Source: Paralichthys olivaceus (Eukaryota; Chordata; Actinopteri; Pleuronectiformes; Paralichthyidae). From it: a stretch of DNA of 64,000 nucleotides. The notes beneath the pieces were generated by a model, which saw nothing but the letters and a program-made list of their open reading frames with translations, made no database searches and had not been told where the DNA came from. The translations under genes and the position numbers were made by a program. Below, piece by piece: positions 12,481-25,480 of the stretch. The stretch spans positions 5,881,001 through 5,945,000 of the forward strand of contig NC_091108.1 of assembly GCF_024713975.1 (NCBI RefSeq), in the 5' to 3' direction. The number at the start of each line of letters is the position of its first letter. The stretch's first letter is position 1.

Positions 12481-12730
12481 TGGGGCAGTTAATCCACAAG
12501 AGCTACTGGAGGGCAATTAGAGCTTTAGCCCTTGTGGCCTCTGCAGCCTAGCAGGCGGGGCCTCCTGACACCCCTGGTTGGGCCTGATGGAGTGGAGCCT
12601 CATCTGCCTAACGGCCTGGCAAAGCTCCACAGGCCTGGACGAACACAACAGGCCTCCATCAGGCCAGCTTGCTCTGTCACAGCTTACATGGCCTATTGTA
12701 TGTCGGCGCTCATTAATGGCACTAAGTCAT
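12481..12730. promoter_or_regulatory. Candidate conserved noncoding element downstream of rx
   Basis: A GC-richer island in AT-rich DNA. It contains an OTX/K50-type TAATCC (12490-12495), a CAATTAG homeodomain core (12514-12520), and a second core ATTAATGG at about 12712. No exon is supported here. The call is inferred from composition, motif density and nearness to a developmental gene. Confidence 0.35.
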
Positions 12731-13559
12731 GTTGGTGGCTCACTAATGGATGTGTGCAAAGAAAAACAAGGTCTACGATCAAAGTGCTTCTACAGTAGTG
12801 CGACTGTAACTTTATTCTATGTTTTGCACATGGAAAAACAATATCACAATTTAAAAACTTGGAAGAACTAGAAATTAGTATATAATGATACTGAAAACTG
12901 ATGAAAAAATAACCAACATCCACAAATATTTATAAATGTTTCTTCTAGTAAAAACAAAAGTTCCTTCTTATTTCTTTGGCCTTTTCGTCCACTGTTATAA
13001 ACAGGGATTAGAACAAAACAAACAGCAAAACCTATACAACTGATGTTGCCATTTCTACAGTCTGTGAAATTGATGACAGAGTGTTCTTAAAGTAATCTAT
13101 AATATCATATTGATTCAGATAAATTTAACTTCATGACACGTTTTGACAAAGAGATGAAAGCCTGGCTAAGACACTTATCAAGGTCTTTTCCCTTGAGTCC
13201 ATGAAATAAAATATCAGGAGAGATGCCACAGAAGAAATGATGAAAAGATTGTTTTGTTAACGCAGCAGCCTTCGACATCAGTTTAATGCATATACATAAA
13301 AGACAGAGTTTGTCTTCTTCTTCTAGTTGTGGTCCAACAGTTTCAACAGTTTCCAACAGTAAGATGGGGCTGCCAGCATCCATTATCTTTCTCAACCTAA
13401 ATCCATTTGACTCAAGTGACTATTATTGTCAACAATGTAATAAGAAGTACCCTTTACCAATAAGGATGAAGATCAAGATCATGGAGGAAACACTGGTATG
13501 TAGTGTTGTATCTATAAATTAGAAATAATATAAATGAGCAAGTTTGAGGGGGAGTTAAT

Positions 13560-13690
13560 CAGGTCTTTTAAAGGGGTTTTAAGGGGCATCTGAGGGCATT
13601 CTGTCTATGGCTGAAAATCCGGGGTTAATCGCTTTAAAAGCAGTAATTAGGTGTTAAGAGCTATGCTTGTCTGTTTAAATTAGCCCTCCA
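13560..13690. promoter_or_regulatory. Candidate regulatory element about 0.9 kb downstream of rx stop
   Basis: GGGGTTAATC (13621-13630) and TAATTA (13644-13649) lie close together in a low-repeat block, fitting K50 and Q50 homeodomain sites. Function is inferred only. Confidence 0.3.
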
Positions 13691-14515
13691 ACCAGATTAT
13701 GCTCTCTGACTTCCGATAACCTCCCCCATTCAGACTCCATGCTCTCCAAAAGGGAATTTTAATGATTTTAAAAAAGCAATCATATTGGACGAAGTAGAAA
13801 AGCCAACCAAACAGATATACTGTAAAACAAGTTTATACCAACACAAAATATTTCTTGAGGATTAGATACCAACAAACACTCTGAAAGTGCAGTGCAGTGG
13901 CCATTTATGAAAACTTCATGTTATCACTTCAAGGGAACAGGAACTCAGGTACCTGTAGTGAGGGTTAGGTTCAGAAATTATAAAGTATATTTCAACCAAA
14001 AGGTCAGAACACCACTGGATTAAGACAGCACACTTATATAAATGTTTTGAAATCTGTAAGTAATAACTCTAAATGGAAAGATGTTTCTAATACTGACCAC
14101 ATGGCTCTACTAAGTCTCTTATATGCTAAACTGTATTTAATTTTGTCAGAAATATACAAAATTCAGACACTCATTTAAAGTGTCAAAACATTCATGTTGA
14201 AGATTTTCTCTCACTCAAAAAAAACCTGCCCAACCAAAAGACTGACCACCAGAGATTTGATCATTGTTCCTTGCGACCAAAAACATTGTTTGTCCAAAAT
14301 TAATTATATTTTAAAGTGAATTTTTAAAACAAAAAATCACAAGAAGTCCAATTTGAGAGTTGCTTATCAGCATTATTGGAAAAAAAAATAGCAGACTCTC
14401 AAACACCTTTGGTGTCATGTATCCTCTTCATCGGTACATGAAACTAACAGCTGAAAAGCAGTTTGTAAACATTCACGGGAGCAGATCAAAAATCCGTCCA
14501 TAGTGCCGCACCACA

Positions 14516-17500
14516 TCACATGTGCTGCCAAGTTTTATCCATTGACTGAATGTGCTCTTTGGCCTTCATCCTGAGTGCTGCAATGCTGGAACTCCTGTCA
14601 TCCTCCATTGGGTATTTATCATTGAAGCTGGGAGGGCACTGGTAAGGAGGTGGGCCCATGGGCTGCATACCTTGGACCATGCCAGGCGGGGTGTTGAGAA
14701 AGCCATGGCTCGGATAGGTAGGCTGCAAGCCCTGCGGTGAGCCCATGAACCCTGGGATGGTATGCATAGGCGTGGCACTGGAGATGGGTGAGGTCAGCCA
14801 GGGATCTAGGGGCATCGCATTAGCCACAGGACCAGCGTTGGGAGGCATGGAAGGGCGACTGAAGGATAGCATGGGGGAATCGTGAAGCTTCATGGTGCTA
14901 GTATCCATCTTTTCTTGACGTCGCCACTTGGCCCTTCGGTTCTGAAACCACACCTGGCCCGAGAGAAATGAAATGAGATGAGATGAAGTGGCACTGAGAC
15001 CAAGAGCAAGAGTAAGAATGAAATCATCAGAAAAATACAAAAAAGAGGGGATTTTATTGTGTGCCGTTGACATTTTCAGAGATTTTCCAGGGAATAATGA
15101 ATGAAAAAGGCAGGCATATTTAGGGGACTGACATATGAGTGCAATTTGGGGTGGCTTGATTGAATTTAAGGGGACAGATGGACCTTGGCAGAGGTATACG
15201 CATTCTAGTTTTGTTGCATGTTCCATTAAGAGCCTGTTGTAAAATGGATTCGGAAGCATGAGCACTGGTTATAGAATTCAAATAAAACAAATAATCTAAT
15301 GATTAAATGTGTCACTTTGGCGTTATATAGTCTTTACCTGAACTCGGACCTCAGGCAAGTTGACCTTCATCGCCAATTCCTCGCGGCTGTAGACGTCTGG
15401 GTAGTGGGACTTCTCAAAGGCTCGCTCCAGCTCATGGAGCTGATAGGTGGTGAAGGTGGTACGATTTCTTCTGTGTTTCTTTTTAGTGTGCTCTTCCTCT
15501 TTTATGGTCTCTGGAGACCCTTCTACATCGTCCACGTTCTTCTGCAGGTCACTCATTTCTCCATCACACTTGTCACCTGAGAAGAGGTCAGATTCTGAAA
15601 TGAAGAATAGAAAGCATTAATAAGTATGCCATTTTTCTCAATTCAGAAGGGATACTTAAAGTGTCTTAAATAACGAAAGCAGACACCCATTTCTAATGTT
15701 TCCATTTTGGGGATTTATATCCATCCACATCTTTCAGAATTGATGAAACAACAACCAAGTGGCGTGCAACTGGTATCAAGCCACTAAGCAGCCCTTTAAT
15801 TTGGCAACACTACCATGTTCACAAATCTTATTTGGCAGAGTAAAGCCAAAGACGTGAGGGCAGAGCAAGGTTGAGCTAAAAGAGCAATTAAGGATCTAGG
15901 TAAGTATACGTAGGCTATGATCTAAACCGTAAAGCCAAATCCATCAGTTTAGGGGCCTCCTTGTGCATTACCTCACCAATAACATGACATAGTAATTCAT
16001 CTTTGAGATTTGACAACCTTAAAGACAATTTTTGGCTTTCCACAGACTTGGCTGGCATTTATTCAGATCGAATAATTCAAACGTTTTGAAAGCATTGGGT
16101 AAAACACTTGTCAAAATAGTGATTCACAAAGTAAAATTATAGTTTTTTTATGGACCAACCTTCAAACAGACATTAACTCCCCATGTTACTTGATACCTTG
16201 TCTCCTGATTTGAACCAGAAGTTGCGACTGTTGGTGGTATCAGACTATAAATTGTGTCCACAATAACAGTTCCAAAAAATTGGTCTTATTATTTGGTTCA
16301 GTCTGGAAACAGTTATGTAAGTAAAAACTAGACTTTAACAGTATTATGATCGCTAGACCTCAATCACTCTTATTACATATTCTTTATTCCTTTCTTTGGA
16401 AAAAAGAATGAATAATACTTGATCTACAATATATTGTATTTCATCTTGTTCAAGGACAAAAACATGTTACCAGAAAGAAACGTCTTTACTTGCGTAGTTG
16501 TGTAGTTATTTCAAAATAAATAGAATATTTTGGATATTCAGTCTGATCAAAAAGTGAAACGTTAACTCCTCTCCTCATGATAAAACAGCTTAATGACTGA
16601 TGAGCCTTTATACGGTTGATGGTTTGTGAACCCCAGGGGTTCAGTGAGTCCAAATGACAACATCTTTCACTGAATTCTTCCCTTGCAGTAATCCCATGGT
16701 AACAGATGCCACCAGTTAAAGCTGCGAGTGCCCGCCTCCTCTAATCTAACAAGGGACTTAAGTTGGCTTCTGCACAGGTCGAGTAAACAGTCATAGTCCA
16801 TATTGTGTTTTCCAAGAAATTGATGTAGAGCATGTGTGTCTGTGTGTGTGTGTGATGCACCAATGCTTTTTAATCGTATCAAATCACTTTCGGCTGCATG
16901 GTCAACAGATCACTGGTTTGCAATAAGAAGGATATCTGGCAGCAAAAACTTTGTGTTCAGAGTTTGTTGTGATATTCAAAGCGTACACCATATATATAAT
17001 GAATATAGAATGAATGGGATGACTTTTGTGAATGAAAACACAAATTTTCCATATCAGCAGCTTTCTGAACTGTAAACCTGTAAAATCAGTTGAAGTGTAG
17101 ATTGAACATTCTGAGAATCTACATGTTGTGTCAGTGAAAGATTGGTCAGAGAGCAGAGTCACACTATGGTGATGGCATATGGTTACATCTGTGGTATGAC
17201 AAGGCAATATACACCCCATAGTGGTTTGACACCTGCAATATCAGGAGCAATGTCACAGAGCAAATGTTAATCAGCAAATTTTCCCAGTGAAATACGAGTG
17301 TCCAAGGAGAAACATATCACTCCTGTCTCTTTTTTCTGTCCTCTGTCCATGCAATTCTTCTCCTCCATTGACCAGAAATGCTCAAGCCGTGCTCACCCAC
17401 CAATATCTGTCAGTTGTTGTTACTGTAGTCTGATGGTTATTGTACTGTTCGCATACCATATGTTGCTGCTATGATAATCAGCTGTGTATATTTGCCACCT

Positions 17501-19098
17501 ACATGCATAACATGCCATATTCACACTGTGGCAGGTAAGAAGATGCCGTTTTTAGGGGTCCATAGAATGCATATGACATTATTTGGGCTGAATAAGTTAC
17601 AGCAAGCCACATTCAGGCTAAATTAGTAATAAATCACTTATGGATTTGATAGTATCCATGATTCTAAGGTACTTTAACTGCTCTTATTGTAGGTTTTGCT
17701 ATAGCTTAGCAATTTATAAATGACAAAAACAACATAATTTCCATTAATTATTTCAAATGACATAGTAAAAGTGTATTAGATAGCAAACAGCAGGTGATTG
17801 TGTCAACCACATAGTATTTGTTTTCCAAAAGTGACTGAAAATTGAATGTCTCTATTAACATCCCTGATTTACAGTAGGTAGCAATGGTATAATCAAACAC
17901 TGGCCTCCAAAGCTCTTACTTTCAGCCAGAGCCACTTGTGTGAACCAACATAAGTCAAATCCAAAGAATATAAATTCTTAGCTTCCCAAAGTGACCCGTG
18001 CAACAGATATAATAATCAGAATGGACTTTTGTCATGATGAACATGCAAACAACAAGAGCACAAGTGAAGCTAATGACAATAACCTCAGCTCTCTGCCAGT
18101 CAGGTGTGTTGCTAAGAGACGATACTTGGGCCCTGGTACGAAAACAAGTGAATGGAACGTAACAGTGGGTATCATCAGCTGCCACATGTTTACAACATAA
18201 CAATGAAATGATTATAAAAAACGATGTACAAAGCATTCTTCAGTGGTAGCTTCTTATAGATAGATATAGAGCAGGTCAACACAGAATCTACGTGATGTGA
18301 TTAAGTCATGCATGTTTTCTCTAATTGGGACATGGGAGAAAACAGTCAGGAATCAAGAGTGTAGCTTGAACATTAAGCAAAGCTATATCATAATGTTGAG
18401 CTTGTTTTGCTCGAGAGCCATTAGTTGATAATTCATCATTCTACCACCGACTGGCCTTTATATTTGTTATTCTATAGTAGCCACTACAAATAAAAGTTGG
18501 ATAAAATTATATTATTCAAACAAATATTTGATCCATGCACACAAAGGATAACTTCACTAAATGTTGTCACTGTAATTTCAAAGAAGGAATAATGACCAAT
18601 AAAGAGAGTGGTTGCAAAAATTTTATGGAAGAGCGCTAATCCAAAACAGTGGGAAAACTTTTTGGGAGTATTGTATACTATACTCTGACAAACTTAGTTC
18701 CGCTCCAATTCCACTTGTTGCATGGTTCACGACAATATGTCCTGAACTTATTACAATTCAATTTACTAGAGTTTCTGTGGTCGACAGTAGCTTTTTTAAA
18801 TCTCAAAATACTCACCGTGGTAGGAAGAATGTTCGGAGCTGTCGCCCAGTTCTGGAAGGTGCCCGTATGGGTCTAGATGGACCTGCTTTTCAGGGTGATG
18901 TGGGTTTTCTCCGTTGGCTTTTTGGCTGTCACCATCTCCTACCGAATGGAGTAAAGGGTCCTGGTCTTTAGTGAATCCCAGTATGACATCAATACTGTGG
19001 ACCCTGCCTCCACTGCTCGACCCGGCACTTTTTGCAATGTCATAGTTGTCCAGGCAACTATCGTCCACTATTCCAAGGGCATCCATTGACAAATGCAT
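14516..19098 (-). CDS. rx2: Retinal homeobox transcription factor Rx (rx1/rx2 type)
   Basis: Three exons (18816-19098, 15338-15594, 14516-14953) join in frame to 325 residues. The Rx octapeptide-type motif HSIDVILGF is at residues 34-42. A paired-like homeodomain follows at about 136-195 ([20 protein letters not shown], then [15 protein letters not shown]), with glutamine at homeodomain position 50. The OAR domain [16 protein letters not shown] is near the C-terminus, just before the end DKTWQHM. The homeodomain is split by an intron before VWFQ, as in other Rx genes. Rx proteins specify the eye field and maintain retinal progenitors and photoreceptor genes. I chose the MHLS start as the family N-terminus; an in-frame ATG six codons upstream (19116) is possible. 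Whether this is rx1 or rx2 cannot be settled without a tree. Confidence 0.93.
15070..15214 (+). repeat. Dispersed non-LTR-type repeat, 3' end fragment, in rx intron 2
   Basis: It contains GGCATATTTAGGGGACTGA, GTGCAATTTGGGG and CTTGGCAGAGGTAT, and ends CATTCTAGTT. The same terminal blocks recur at 34266-34548, and in reverse orientation at 47326-47455 and 58085-58340. I know this sequence as a widespread teleost interspersed repeat, probably RTE/LINE-derived. Confidence 0.7.
15595..18815 (-). other. rx2: rx intron 1 (3.2 kb)
   Basis: No exon recognised. It holds a short TG run (16833-16854) and otherwise unremarkable AT-rich DNA. Confidence 0.7.
16833..16854. repeat. Short (TG)n run
   Basis: Imperfect TG repeat in rx intron 1. 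Confidence 0.85.
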
Positions 19099-22000
19099 CC
19101 GATCCTTCGTAAACACTTTTTCTCCTCCTCGAAAAAATTGGAATGTGACAAAGCAGGACTAAGCAAAGCAGCTGTTGTACAGAGCTCTTTAGGTTTTGCT
19201 TGACGTGCAATGGAGCAGATTTATGCGAAGCATGGGGGCCGTATCCTTTAAGGATAACTTCTGTGACGTTCAATATATTTTTTCCACAGAAGCAGAGCAA
19301 ACTTGCATCTTCAGCTGCAAGTGAAAAGACAAATAGAGTGAAGATGTGAATTTAGATTTAAAAAGTAACAAGTGCTCTCAACAAACTGTCATGTTATAGA
19401 TTAGACATGATACCCATATTACTAAGCAGATTTACATGTTAAACTACTTTAATAATTTATGTGAATATCTTCCAAAAATGTCGTGATACTTCACAGAGGA
19501 ATTTTGTGCTGGCATCATTTCCATTACTATTGATAATTATAGCCATAAACTTATGTTGTTGAACTAAAGTAAGAACATTTTATATGAAGAATTCAGCTTT
19601 GGATCTGAGTATATTTAGTATATAGCAATCAAATGATCTTTCAAAAGTGTTTCCCATTATTATTTACTTTAAAGAGTTAGCTACGAGTAGTTGGTTTATA
19701 CACCCCAAGACATTTGAGCCTTTTGACAGGCAGCAAAAAGCAAGCTGCAATCTTTTCAATATTTCACCTTTTAGTGAAATAATGAGCCTTGAAACTCTTT
19801 TCACCAAAAAATGTCATGGTTAAGAGAATTCACACAGATGAACATAAAGTAACCTTACCTTTCTTCAGGTTCCTGCAACGCACATGGTGTCCATAAGTAG
19901 ACTAATGACACTAACTACATGTAGTGTAGGCACTTGTTACTCCCAGTTAAGTCCTTGAAATCCCCTGCACACAAGTGAGCAAAGGAGCAACTGTTGGGAG
20001 TCCTCAGCAACAAGCACAGATAATGTTGTTCTCCGCTTTAAAAAACTCTCCTTAACCACACAAGACACCAAAGCTTGCGGGGGAATGGTAGTAAAACCAA
20101 AGGGTTTAAGAGGTTTATTAATTGGAATCCTTCCCCTTTAAGAATGACTGACAGTTGTTTTCTGGTCAAGTAATTGCTCCAAATGTGTCCTGCATTCAGA
20201 CCACAGAGGGAGGCCATTGCTAATGAAGCCTCGACAAAACTTTCTTTCAAAAAATCTATTGTCTGAAAGATAATGGCTCGTACTGAGAGTTTTCACTAAT
20301 CCTTTCATTATAGACAATGTAAGGGAGGAAAGACACAGAGATGGACTTTTAATTTGAATGACTACACACTGTTCATAAAATAGTTTAATTCAAATAGGCA
20401 CCTTATTCTTTATGAGCAGCACTGTGTTTGGAGCAGCAGACTTTAATAATGAAATGAAACAAAGAAGTGAATCACATGCAGTTTAAAGCAAATTTTTATA
20501 CATTAGATTGTTTTGTAGAGGAAGAGGAACAGGCTTATTTTTTGTTATATGGTTCTCTAATTAATTTTGTATCTATTTTTTTAAATTATTGTTACTATAA
20601 ATAGTACAGAACTAATGAGATGCCCTGAACTATATATATAATAATAGAGTAGATGACTGATGCTGCACTTTTCATGGTTGTATCAGGAGGACCAGCAACA
20701 AGGCAATTGAGTGATGAGTTAAAATGCAGGTCTAGATGGGCAAAGTAATAAATGGACAATCCTCTAACCTACTTTAACCTAATTAGCCTAGTTTAACCTA
20801 ATTAATTCAAACACGACCAATTAGTGGACAAAACCAATGTTGAACCTAGTTCCAATCATCCCTTTAAAATGTCGAATCATATTGTTGTCATGTGTAGAAT
20901 AAATAAACAAATAGCATGGCCTGTCAGACTATAAACTTGTTGCACTGCCTCCGATGGTCCACTGGAATAAAGTTGGGGGTGTTGCATCCTGCAGCCTACA
21001 CAGTTATACTTGGCAGAACCAAAGCTTTGGCAGCTCCAGTAGGTGTTGCAGAGATCAATCCCATCCTTAATGAGCCCAAAGACTTCACAAGAGATTTCCT
21101 CTGACCTCACTCCTCCTGTATGTGTAGATATATTTAGGAGCTCTTTGCACGTCAGACTCCATCATAAAAAAAGTGGAGTGCCATTTTTGTGCATATCTAC
21201 ATAAGAAAACAAATGTTCCAAAAAATGCTACTTGTCTTGGAGTCATTTTTTTTTCTGATATTATTTTAGATTTTTTGTATTAAGAAAAATATTTTTGGGA
21301 GGAACTTTGCAGATCATTGAAAGTATAAAAATGTTAACTACCTGCATACTTTATGTTATTAGCCCTCATTACACAGAATAGTGGAAAGTATAAGGCTCAA
21401 AACTTAATTTAAAAGGCCATGTTTCAAGGAACGGTCTTCCATCAATAGATACACCATTTTCTATGAGTCAGAGTGACACAAACGTCTTCACACTTGTTTC
21501 TAGGAAGAGCATATGTCTAAGCAGCTAAAGAATTTTAAACGCCAACAAGTTTAAAGCCATCTGGCAACACTAGGCTGTGTTGCCAATGCTTTCGCTGGGC
21601 AGATTGCCTATGGGTTAAGTGGCATTGGCCCTACACCTTTTTATGGTTGTCAAGGTTCTTTTCCAAGAAAGCAGAAACTGCAAAGCCCATTACTTTTGCC
21701 TGAGACCGACAAGCTTTCCTAACAGACACACGGAGTAAAGAATTTAAAGGTGCCTCTGTGGCAGGATTATCTGTGAAGTAGGTTGCTCCCATATGATGAC
21801 GGTAAGCCAGGTAAGACAGTCAGCCATGTGAGGTGTTTTTTGCAGAGCTAGCTTTTTCCAACTTTACTTTATGCACAAATACAAACAAAAAAACAGGCAT
21901 AAACAGCCAATTTTCATATTGATGTATTCATCATTAAATAAGATAATAATGCTGCTTTTAATATCTGGTAGTTTTGACTCTCGTCAAATATTTTGCAACA

Positions 22001-22190
22001 TGATTTCAAATATGCTTTGAGAAAGCAAAACATTGAAAGGAGCATTAATTGCCTTAGTAAGCTGATATCATAAGAGAGTCAATGGACTTAAGGAATGATA
22101 ATTAGTCTCATTAATTAGTGTAGGAGGTGAGAATATTCACTGTGACTGGGATTCAGTACATTCATTTGTAAAACAAACATTTATATACGT

Positions 22191-22220
22191 GTGTATGTGT
22201 GTGTGTGTGTATATATATAC
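22191..22220. repeat. (TG)n(TA)n microsatellite
   Basis: Alternating TG then TA run in the rx upstream region. Confidence 0.9.
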
Positions 22221-22679
22221 AGCATGCACCTTATAAAAGAAAAGTTTGAAGTGTCACAAATAATTTTACTCAGTGTCACTAAAATCTGTGTTATCAGTGC
22301 AGACAAATAATTGGTATAAAAAGAATAGTTGGTGTTCTCTGTTCACTAAAGCATGTTTGTGTTGCATTAAACCACTGGTGTGTATCAGTGGTTCAGCTTT
22401 ATTAATGGCTCAGTTCCATTAGCGTGCTAGCTTGTGCAATGCATGTTGTGGCCTTGAAGTGACACACGTACATGGGATTCATCTTATAATGACCCGTGGC
22501 TATTTAAACTTGTTAAATAAGTCAAAATGTCAGATCTTGTATCCGTATTTGAAAATTCTACGACACTATTAACGGACAATAATTTCTCAGATCCAATTCT
22601 GATGTCCATTTCATCAATAAAAAATATTAATATAAGACCTGGCCCTAATACCAGCCAAGTCATAGATAAGGGGACTTGA

Positions 22680-22830
22680 TAATCATTTTATCACATTGAT
22701 ATATTAAAGCTGTCCCTCTTTGCTTGTTTCCCCATTATCCTAATTGAGTACAAATTGGTTAAGAGGGTGCAGCATAGCCATCAAGCTCCTTAGTTTTATC
22801 AGATGACAATTTAAGCTCCTGGGATCCTAT
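22680..22830. promoter_or_regulatory. Candidate upstream rx element
   Basis: A block carrying CTTTGCTTGTTT, ATTATCCTAATTGAG and ACAAATTGG. This mixes SOX-like and homeodomain-like cores without simple repeats. OTX2 and SOX2 are known to act together on vertebrate Rax enhancers. Assignment is inference only. Confidence 0.3.
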
Positions 22831-24897
22831 TAGGAAGAAAGCGGCTAATGTTTAAAGGCGCTGTGTCAGCTTACAAGGGGGAAAGGGGGATGGTGAGCGC
22901 CAGGGGTATGACAGGGAGACAATGGAAAGGGAGGGTAAAACGCTGGTCATGTGATCAGTTTGAACGTGAAGGAAAAGCTTACAGTGTCACAGTGTACAGT
23001 CGTAGATGTGCTGGTTCAATATCAATATCTTTTTTTATTTTTTACTTGAAAAGGAATCTTTATTCAATCCCGATGGTTCCAATTTGAAAAAGTAAAAAAT
23101 ATGTCTAATGTCTGTAAAAACAAAAAGATGAACTAAAACAATTCATATATGTGAGTCAACAGAGGAGGACAAGCAGGTATCAGTGTAGAAATTCTAATCC
23201 TAGATTATGCAGTATGTCCTATAATGTGGTCTATAGGTACAAGCAATTCAAAATGGCTGCCCAAGCAAGGTGCACACACATCCAGGGGAGAAAATGGATT
23301 GATAGTACTATACTTCTTTTGTGTGCTTATTTTAACCCAGTGTTTGTCCTACAATGACGTATAAGTCGGGGAAAAAATATATCATTGGAGCAATCATGTA
23401 TATATATCTTTTAATCTTTCAGCTTGTCAATTCTGTTAACCACCTCCACTCATCCAGATTACAGGACCTGTATTGCCCTATGGTCTTCTTCTTCGTTAAT
23501 TGGCAGGTGGCAACCAACATCAAGGCATCAACGCCATCCACTTGGTGTTTCAATATCCGACTTCTTCTTCTTCCCCATTTGGTAGTATATCTCTTATAAC
23601 CCTTAATAGCAAGGGGGCCACCTGCCGCTGGGCAAAGGAAAGAAGAACACAGACACACAGTAGATGGAAGTAATGCACCTTGATGTTAGTTGCCAACCGC
23701 CACTAAACTGAACAAAAAAGAACACTGTAAATTAAGCAAATGAGTTCTGACTCATGAAGTTGGCAAATTAATTTCAAGAAAGATTTGTGAGGTTGGATTG
23801 AAACATTGAACTTGTTTGGTCAAACACTGAAATTCATGTCACCGGATCTTTGAAGGTTTGAGCAGGTCCAGTTTATTTCTGATGAACAGTTAGAGTCCAC
23901 TTCTCCTCTGCAGTCTGCTTTATCTCTGTCACCGTGGCCTGGGCTTTGGTTTTCAGTGTATCTGCATCCATGTTTTGAAGCTGATGGAGGAATGGATCAT
24001 TGGTCTCTTCTTCCTCATCTTCACACACCATTTTTGCAAGGTCCTCTTGGAGGTCAATGTCATCTCTGGCCATCTGAAGTGTGGCAGTGTCTTGAGTATT
24101 TTTATATTTACAGTCTGTTTGATGCATAACTGTTTGCACATTGTAGCATGTTTGAATGTGTCCCAAATCTCTTTATCCTCACTCCACCTTGTCCAAGAAG
24201 CCTAAGCTCAAACAAGTGTGTCCACGCATAAGCACAGTATATTAAAAGGTTAGAGGGTAGACAAAGAAGCAGGTGGCTTTGAGTAAAGCTTTCCTTAAAG
24301 ATCAGTGTCTTGTCATCAGCAGCATTACCAAAAGGCATTACCACATTACAGTAATGTTGTTAGCAAGGGAAAACAATTGACACCAGCAACACCAGAGCAG
24401 AGTCAATGAGCTCACTCTATGAAACATTATCTTATTAATCAATTACTCACACGTTACTGTTTGGGTGTGGTTAGACAAGCTATTTACTCGTCCTCATCCT
24501 TCTATGTCTGTGTGGATCTGTGAGAATAGGAGAAGACTACTATCTTGTTTTTTTTTTTATCCTCGCCACAGTTGCAGTTTATTCTCATTTTTACTCTCAA
24601 AGTTATGAGGGAAGAAATAGTTCTTACATCTTTATACCTTAGAACAGGTTCACTAAGATTTGCAGTTACTTGGTGTCTGTAAGTTCTTTGACAGCGCTGC
24701 ACTTCCACTTCTGTGCTCAAGACTCTGTGAGAGTTTTGTGCTACAGTCATCACTGTCTGGATACTGCAGATGACCTGAAACTGTGAATGAGTCACAGACC
24801 TAGATACTGACTCTTAGACAAAACAAAATGTGGACTCTCGCACCTTATTCCTAATATTGTAATCGACGTATCTATTATCACCCAGACCCTAGTTTTG

Positions 24898-24932
24898 ACA
24901 TGTCTGTTTAATCAACTGTTAAACAGACATGT
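24898..24932. repeat. Perfect 14-bp inverted repeat with 7-base loop
   Basis: ACATGTCTGTTTAA (24898-24911) is followed by TCAACTG and then its exact reverse complement (24919-24932). It could form a stem-loop. It lies inside the broken complexin locus. Confidence 0.85.
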
Positions 24933-25179
24933 TTAAAAAATATAATTTTAAAAAGTCGACAAACTTCTGAAATATTAGGAGAGAAGATACTGTCTAATAT
25001 GTTTAACTTTAAATTCTATCCAGATGTGGAATAGAGCTTGAATAATGGTCAAATAAAATTCTAAATGATAAACAAAACTTAGTGAAATCCTTTGTCAAAG
25101 TGATTTTTACTAAAATGACCGACATGTCATTCAGTTCACAGTTTCAGTTGGACAGTGAGACCCTAATGTCATTAAAATC

Positions 25180-25480
25180 TGCCTTTTTACTTGATAATTG
25201 AAGATAACTAGCACATCTGCATTACCTGAGAGTTTAAGGTGATTAAATAATAATTGTTTTAAAGCGCACTGCCTAAGAGATGTGTTTAATGGCACTTCTT
25301 GAAACTGAGCCCTGATGAGTTATTGCACACGGAGCCTAATCTGCTTCTCTGGCTAATTTGAGCGCAGAGGAAATAAACCCCCACCTAAAGCTACCTTTTA
25401 AGCCTGGCTCGCATCCGTTGATGTCACACATGCATCACATAACGCCATAGAGGGAAGCTAGTTCAAACTGCCTAATGCAC
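25180..25480. promoter_or_regulatory. Candidate noncoding element within the complexin remnant
   Basis: A repeat-free block with several TAAT cores (GTGATTAAATAATAATTG, CCTAATCTGC, GGCTAATTTGAG). It could be an rx enhancer preserved in the intron of its decayed neighbour. This is inference from composition and position. Confidence 0.25.

Larger units (their letters stand above)
10260..14515. other. Gene-poor region between calreticulin and rx
   Basis: No convincing coding exon. The DNA is AT-rich with islands of higher GC and homeodomain-type motifs, notably near 11580-11700, 12481-12730 and 13560-13690. It includes the rx 3' flank on the minus strand. Confidence 0.5.
19117..23872. other. 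rx upstream region
   Basis: No convincing coding exon. It includes the presumed rx promoter, a TG/TA microsatellite at 22191-22220, a cluster of TAAT cores at about 22096-22130, and an element candidate at 22680-22830. Confidence 0.5.

Noticed and set aside
14954-15265. Open frame extending upstream of the rx homeodomain exon
   Set aside because: It is read-through of intron 2 past a clear acceptor before VWFQNRR, and most of it is a dispersed repeat.
19099-19116. Upstream in-frame ATG (MFTKDR) for rx
   Set aside because: Rx proteins of this type begin at MHLS. The extra six codons are likely 5' untranslated, although they cannot be fully excluded.
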